A DNA stretch of 64,000 nt from Njordibacter sp964217685. GTDB taxonomy: Bacteria; Pseudomonadota; Gammaproteobacteria; Pseudomonadales; Balneatricaceae. Positions 62,170 through 64,000 of this stretch are shown one piece after another. The stretch is from the NCBI GenBank assembly GCA_049625185.1, contig JBMZUZ010000004.1, positions 1 to 64,000 on the forward strand. Reading direction: 5' to 3'. A model generated the notes under the pieces. The model saw nothing but the letters and a program-made list of their open reading frames with translations. It was not told where the DNA came from and searched no databases. The position numbers were made by a program, and so were the translations under genes. Each line of letters begins with the position of its first letter. Position 1 is the stretch's first letter.

Positions 62170-62670
62170 CTACTTAATACTACTAGGCTTAACGGGGATA
62201 TCATATTGCGGACGATCAACATTTATATCGGTGTCTTGCAAACCATAACGCTCGTCTAAAGTGCCATGTTCGGCATCGGGCTTTTTCGGCGCATAATCCA
62301 TAGGAGGGCGCACCATCACTTGAGGGGCTTGCTCAGCCACCACACTTTGCTGTGATGTTTCATCTAAACGTAACAAGGCTTCCACGGTCTCTGGATCATC
62401 ACAAAGAGCTTGGGCACCTTTGCTAAGTTCGGCATGAACCTTTCGATAACTGTCGGTAAGGGCATTAACTGCTGTGGCCGTATCAGCAAAGTGCAAAGCC
62501 ACTTGTTCTTTATATTCAGCCAACTCATTTTGCGCCGCCGCCAGTTGTTCAGTCAGTTGATTCTGAATCGTCATATCAGAGTTATTATTACGCCCAATGA
62601 CAAAACCAATGGCTAAACCCAGTAACAGGATTACCAACCAAAAAAACCAGTCATTGCCTAATAATTCCAC
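62170..62670 (-). CDS. yhcB: YhcB/DUF1043 inner-membrane protein
   Basis: A 166-residue protein with one N-terminal helix (residues 8-26, FFWLVILLLGLAIGFVIG), a coiled coil around QLTEQLAAAQNELAEYKEQV, and a disordered tail with YDIPV near the end. In E. coli YhcB (ZapG) links division and envelope growth. Divergent from zapE, as in E. coli. Confidence 0.93.
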   Translation of the reverse strand: MELLGNDWFFWLVILLLGLAIGFVIGRNNNSDMTIQNQLTEQLAAAQNELAEYKEQVALHFADTATAVNALTDSYRKVHAELSKGAQALCDDPETVEALLRLDETSQQSVVAEQAPQVMVRPPMDYAPKKPDAEHGTLDERYGLQDTDINVDRPQYDIPVKPSSIK

Positions 62671-62915
62671 GCTTATCTCCTACCCAGATACCAAAATGGT
62701 CAACGACTCCTAATCTGGAGTCCATATGCATATTGTAATGAAAAAAAACAATTAAACCAGCGCCTAGAGTAGATAGAGGCGACTAAATTTTACACACAGC
62801 CATGTTTTAGGATTTTTATAACTAGACTAAGGTGGTCGATTATGAAAATAATAGCCATCAGTGGTAAAATGCCAACCTAAATTTTCTCACCCATCAAATA
62901 CGATTGCGCCACACC

Positions 62916-64000
62916 ATGGAAACACCACTTTCCCGCTATCAGGCCGACCAACAACGTGCAGAATTTTCTGCTGACCCAGCACAAATGGAAGCAGTTGGCC
63001 ATTTGCAACGTTTGTTTGATGAATTACTCATACCTAAGAGCAAGGTATCAACCCTAAAACGTATTTTTGGCCAACAGCAAAATCCTACACCTCAAGGTTT
63101 ATATTTTTGGGGCGGCGTTGGCCGCGGCAAAACCTATTTAATGGATATTTTCTATGAATGTTTACCCATTAAAAATAAGCATCGCACTCATTTTCATCGC
63201 TTTATGCGCGATGTTCATAAACGCCTCGAACAATATCAAGGCGCCCGCAACCCATTACAGAAAGTAGCTGCTGATCTAGCAGCTGAAGCCACAGTCCTGT
63301 GCTTTGATGAATTTTTTGTCACCGATATTACCGATGCCATGATTCTTGGCGGGCTGCTAGAAGCGTTAATGTCCCACCAAGTTGTGCTTATCGCTACCTC
63401 TAATATTGAGCCGGCTAAACTGTATGAAAACGGCCTCCAGAGACAACGTTTTCTGCCGGCTATAGCCTTGTTGGAAAAGCATACTCTTATCGTTAATGTC
63501 GACGGTGGCACTGATTATCGCCTACGTAACCTTAAGCAAGCAGAGTTATACCATTGCCCCCTAGACGAAGAGGCTGATATCAGCTTAGAAAAGAGCTTTG
63601 CCGCCCTATCCCCTTTGGGTAACGATAATCTAAGCAACGGGGTTATTGACATTAATCAACGTCGTTTTCATTTTCGTAAGCAATGTGAAGATGTTATATG
63701 GTTTGATTTTGCTGAACTATGCAATAAACCCCGCTCACAAAATGACTATTTGGAGATTGCCAGCGAGTACCACGCGCTGGTGTTAAGCAATGTCCCCCAG
63801 ATGAATCGCAATACTGATGACCAAGCGCGGCGTTTTGTTAATCTAGTTGATGTCTGTTATGACGCCAATGTAAAACTAATTATCTCAGCAGCAGTAGACT
63901 TACTCGAACTATATACGGGTGGCGGGTTGGATTTTGTGTTCCAACGCACTCTGAGTCGACTCCAAGAAATGCAATCGGAAGAATATCTAGCCAAAGGGCA
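62916..64000 (+). CDS. zapE: Cell-division AAA+ ATPase ZapE (3' end outside the window)
   Basis: An AFG1-like ATPase that acts on Z-rings. 361 residues are visible and the frame is open to the window edge; ZapE is usually about 370-375 residues, so only a few are missing. It starts METPLSRYQ, with Walker A GGVGRGKT near residue 68, the HFHRFMRDVH segment, Walker B LCFDEFFVTDI near 128, and the late YTGGGLDFVFQRTLSRLQEMQS. The ribosome site is weak. Confidence 0.94.
   Translation, partial: METPLSRYQADQQRAEFSADPAQMEAVGHLQRLFDELLIPKSKVSTLKRIFGQQQNPTPQGLYFWGGVGRGKTYLMDIFYECLPIKNKHRTHFHRFMRDVHKRLEQYQGARNPLQKVAADLAAEATVLCFDEFFVTDITDAMILGGLLEALMSHQVVLIATSNIEPAKLYENGLQRQRFLPAIALLEKHTLIVNVDGGTDYRLRNLKQAELYHCPLDEEADISLEKSFAALSPLGNDNLSNGVIDINQRRFHFRKQCEDVIWFDFAELCNKPRSQNDYLEIASEYHALVLSNVPQMNRNTDDQARRFVNLVDVCYDANVKLIISAAVDLLELYTGGGLDFVFQRTLSRLQEMQSEEYLAKG

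Overview
The window looks like a chromosome segment from a free-living, probably marine, gammaproteobacterium of moderate GC. The evidence is the gammaproteobacterial gene order rsmI / lpoA-yraN-diaA-BON lipoprotein, the order zapE / yhcB / rplM-rpsI-petABC-sspA-sspB, a complete dcw cell-division cluster, and genes largely confined to this class (lpoA, sspB, long-form queF). I cannot name the genus from the sequence alone.

Positions 1-18240 are an accessory metabolic island. A TRAP transporter (dctQ-dctM-dctP, 158-3076) comes first. A Sel1-repeat protein and a di-haem MauG-like peroxidase follow, transcribed divergently with overlapping 5' ends. The six-gene operon at 5083-11922 then encodes a PfkB kinase very like sulfofructose kinase YihV, a LacD/YihT-type class I aldolase, a fucose/arabinose-isomerase-fold isomerase, a Gfo/Idh/MocA oxidoreductase, a GalM-type mutarotase and an aldehyde dehydrogenase. 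Read together these make a complete sulfoglycolytic (sulfo-EMP-type) route: sulfoquinovoside -> sulfoquinovose -> sulfofructose -> sulfofructose-1-phosphate -> DHAP + sulfolactaldehyde -> sulfolactate. A five-gene ABC importer of the peptide/opine type (12189-17451) follows, then a convergent class II aldolase/adducin-family gene. This is the most interesting system in the window. Its substrate is inferred, not proven.

Positions 18250-27790 are mixed. A low-GC metallo-beta-lactamase-fold gene lies between a tRNA-Ser(GGA) gene and a degenerate copy of that tRNA's 3' end plus terminator, which suggests insertion at the tRNA. Next come a nitroreductase, queF, the yadGH-type ABC exporter, an xdhC-mocA molybdenum-cofactor pair with no partner enzyme in view, a winged-helix regulator, and an MFS transporter with a long C-terminal domain of 15-residue Pro-led repeats.

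Positions 27795-50500 are housekeeping genes on the minus strand: mutT, argJ, secA, lpxC, and the dcw cluster (ftsZ, ftsA, ftsQ, ddl, murC, murG, ftsW, murD, mraY, murF, murE, ftsI, ftsL, rsmH, mraZ), with three 10-bp-spaced MraZ boxes ahead of mraZ.

Positions 50685-64000 hold a YgjP-like metalloprotease, the RNase P RNA gene, rsmI, lpoA-yraN-diaA-BON lipoprotein, sspB-sspA, the cytochrome bc1 operon petABC, rpsI-rplM, yhcB, and zapE, which runs off the right edge.

Identities come from reading motifs and comparing with remembered family sequences; no database search was possible.
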